Assembly: GCF_004801255.1 (NCBI RefSeq)
Contig: NZ_CP036295.1
Coordinates: forward strand, 495,001 to 559,000
Source: Desulfovibrio desulfuricans
GTDB lineage: Bacteria > Desulfobacterota > Desulfovibrionia > Desulfovibrionales > Desulfovibrionaceae
Length of the DNA stretch: 64,000 bases
Direction: 5' to 3'
Made by a program: the position numbers and the translations under genes. Of this stretch, positions 63,128 to 64,000 are shown one piece after another (positions within the stretch are counted from its first letter, which is position 1; every line of letters begins with the position of its first letter). The notes below the pieces were generated by a model. It saw only the letters and a list, made by a program, of their open reading frames with translations. It did not search any database and was not told where the DNA came from.

Positions 63128-64000
63128 TCATACCGCACCACCTTTAAGCAATGCCGCCTGCAGCATGGCAAACATGGCAGGCACCAGGTCGGGCAAGTCG
63201 TTGACTACCCGGCTGGTGTGCGGCAGCAGGTGCGTGATGTGTTTATCCCGAATGCCAAGACCATAAACTTCAAATCCAAGTTTTTGGGCCACCCCTATGG
63301 CATTGTTTGCAGCCAGTTGGTTGTCCGGCATGCCGTCAGTGATAATCAGGATCATCTTGCGTTGCTCTTTAAGAGGCAGCATGGTTTGCAACACCCACCA
63401 CAAAGCCCCAGCCAAGGGTGTGCCGCCAGAAGCCCGAATGTCGAACATATCTGGCACCGCCTGTCCGTGTCGCATGATGGGGAATACAGAGTTCGTGACC
63501 ATTGTGGCAGGGAACGCTGTCACTGCGGGGTTCACGCCACCGATATGGCTCAGTGCAGTTGCCACCACAAAGCAGGCTCGATTGGCAAGATTAACCGGTG
63601 CGCCAGCCATGCTACCGCTTACATCCAGCAGGATATGAACAGCGGTGTTAACGCCTTGATGCTCTGACTCTTTTTGGAAAACACGAGCATTGCCAACCTG
63701 CAGACGGTGTAGCGAATTGGCATGCAGTGTCCCTCTACGCCCGATGCTGCAACACCTCAGGGTTTGCGCCTGCAGAAATCCCCGAAGGCGAGTGCGCAGG
63801 GCAATGCTGGCCTGTAACGCTTGCAGCTTCTGCTCTGCTGGCAAGGAGGCTGCATGTCGGGTGCCTTCCACGGCCACGGTCAGTGCGTCACCAGCGGATT
63901 CTGCGCTGCTATTGGCAAGCGCAATAGACATAATTTCGCCGAGTTGCTGGGGGAGATCCTGCGCTTCTGCATGAAACAAGGCCTTGAGCGGTAAAGCACT
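63128..64000 (-). CDS. vWA-domain protein (CobT-like), 5' end outside window
   Basis: The frame is open to the right edge (290 codons seen), so the gene is partial; internal starts near 63979 are not taken as real. A von Willebrand A domain has a MIDAS motif (LLDVSGSMAG), a conserved Thr (ASGGTPLAGAL) and an Asp (ITDGMPDNQ). The upstream part EAQDLPQQLGEIM resembles the CobT-like vWA proteins carried by integrative elements, often beside an AAA+ ATPase. Role unknown; a chaperone-like metal or protein remodelling pair is the usual guess. Confidence 0.85.
   Translation of the reverse strand, partial: SALPLKALFHAEAQDLPQQLGEIMSIALANSSAESAGDALTVAVEGTRHAASLPAEQKLQALQASIALRTRLRGFLQAQTLRCCSIGRRGTLHANSLHRLQVGNARVFQKESEHQGVNTAVHILLDVSGSMAGAPVNLANRACFVVATALSHIGGVNPAVTAFPATMVTNSVFPIMRHGQAVPDMFDIRASGGTPLAGALWWVLQTMLPLKEQRKMILIITDGMPDNQLAANNAIGVAQKLGFEVYGLGIRDKHITHLLPHTSRVVNDLPDLVPAMFAMLQAALLKGGAV

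Overview
The window looks like chromosome from a Desulfovibrio-type (Desulfovibrionaceae) bacterium. The basis is the high-GC core genes, a hemerythrin-tailed chemoreceptor of the DcrH type, an indolepyruvate:ferredoxin oxidoreductase pair, a group III iron alcohol dehydrogenase, a polar-flagellum fliD/fliS pair and many c-di-GMP and chemotaxis proteins. The genus is an inference from gene content; no comparison was run.

Layout. 1-1104: 3' end of a 23S rRNA gene, 5S rRNA and terminator. 1105-3370: a gene-free block of two interleaved repeat families. 3374-13556: core genes, namely an EAL-CBS-GGDEF protein, a chemoreceptor, iorBA, a membrane-anchored TPR protein, and the tightly packed proA-nadD-TPR operon. 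13963-14056: tRNA-Ser(CGA). 14035-25990: an accessory zone with lower-GC genes. It begins at a diverged duplication of the tRNA-Ser 3' end and its terminator (14035-14195 and 19455-19615). It carries a GNAT-PIN-PUA-like fusion gene overlapping an ASCH gene, two inverted relics of one IS3-family transposase (17085-17530 and 25060-25535), short dispersed repeats, an iron alcohol dehydrogenase with host-like composition, and a surface-polysaccharide group (acyltransferase, GT9 glycosyltransferase, flippase, polymerase).

25989-42919: core and surface genes. These are a secreted dienelactone-hydrolase-like protein, an ABC-F ATPase (Uup), a hemerythrin chemoreceptor, a diguanylate cyclase, fliS and a very long fliD with a sigma-54-type promoter, rdgB, a NeuB-family nonulosonate synthase followed by a LIC12162-like transferase and a Sel1-repeat protein (probably glycosylation of flagella or cell surface), and a GlxA-type regulator.

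42951-49100: a minus-strand cluster that appears dedicated to a guanidino or other nitrogen-rich small molecule. It holds a periplasmic binding protein, two divergent ureohydrolases (agmatinase family), a DUF1989 protein and a polar-amino-acid-type ABC transporter (two permeases and an ATPase). A 14-bp palindrome, AAACA-N4-TGTTT, occurs once upstream of the binding protein and twice, 40 bp apart, upstream of the permease operon; it is a candidate cluster-specific operator.

49257-54457: a TauE-like permease and two more c-di-GMP enzymes. 54742-60759: a complete type I restriction-modification operon, hsdM-hsdS-hsdR. 61042-64000: a 47-nt 3' fragment of tRNA-Asn(GUU) with its terminator, then a tyrosine integrase, two very small membrane proteins (53 and 23 aa) and a vWA protein cut by the window edge. 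This is one end of an integrative element that continues to the right.

The best candidates for something undescribed are the GNAT-PIN-GNAT-like-PUA fusion with its ASCH partner (14656-17059) and the dual-ureohydrolase/DUF1989/ABC cluster with its shared palindrome.
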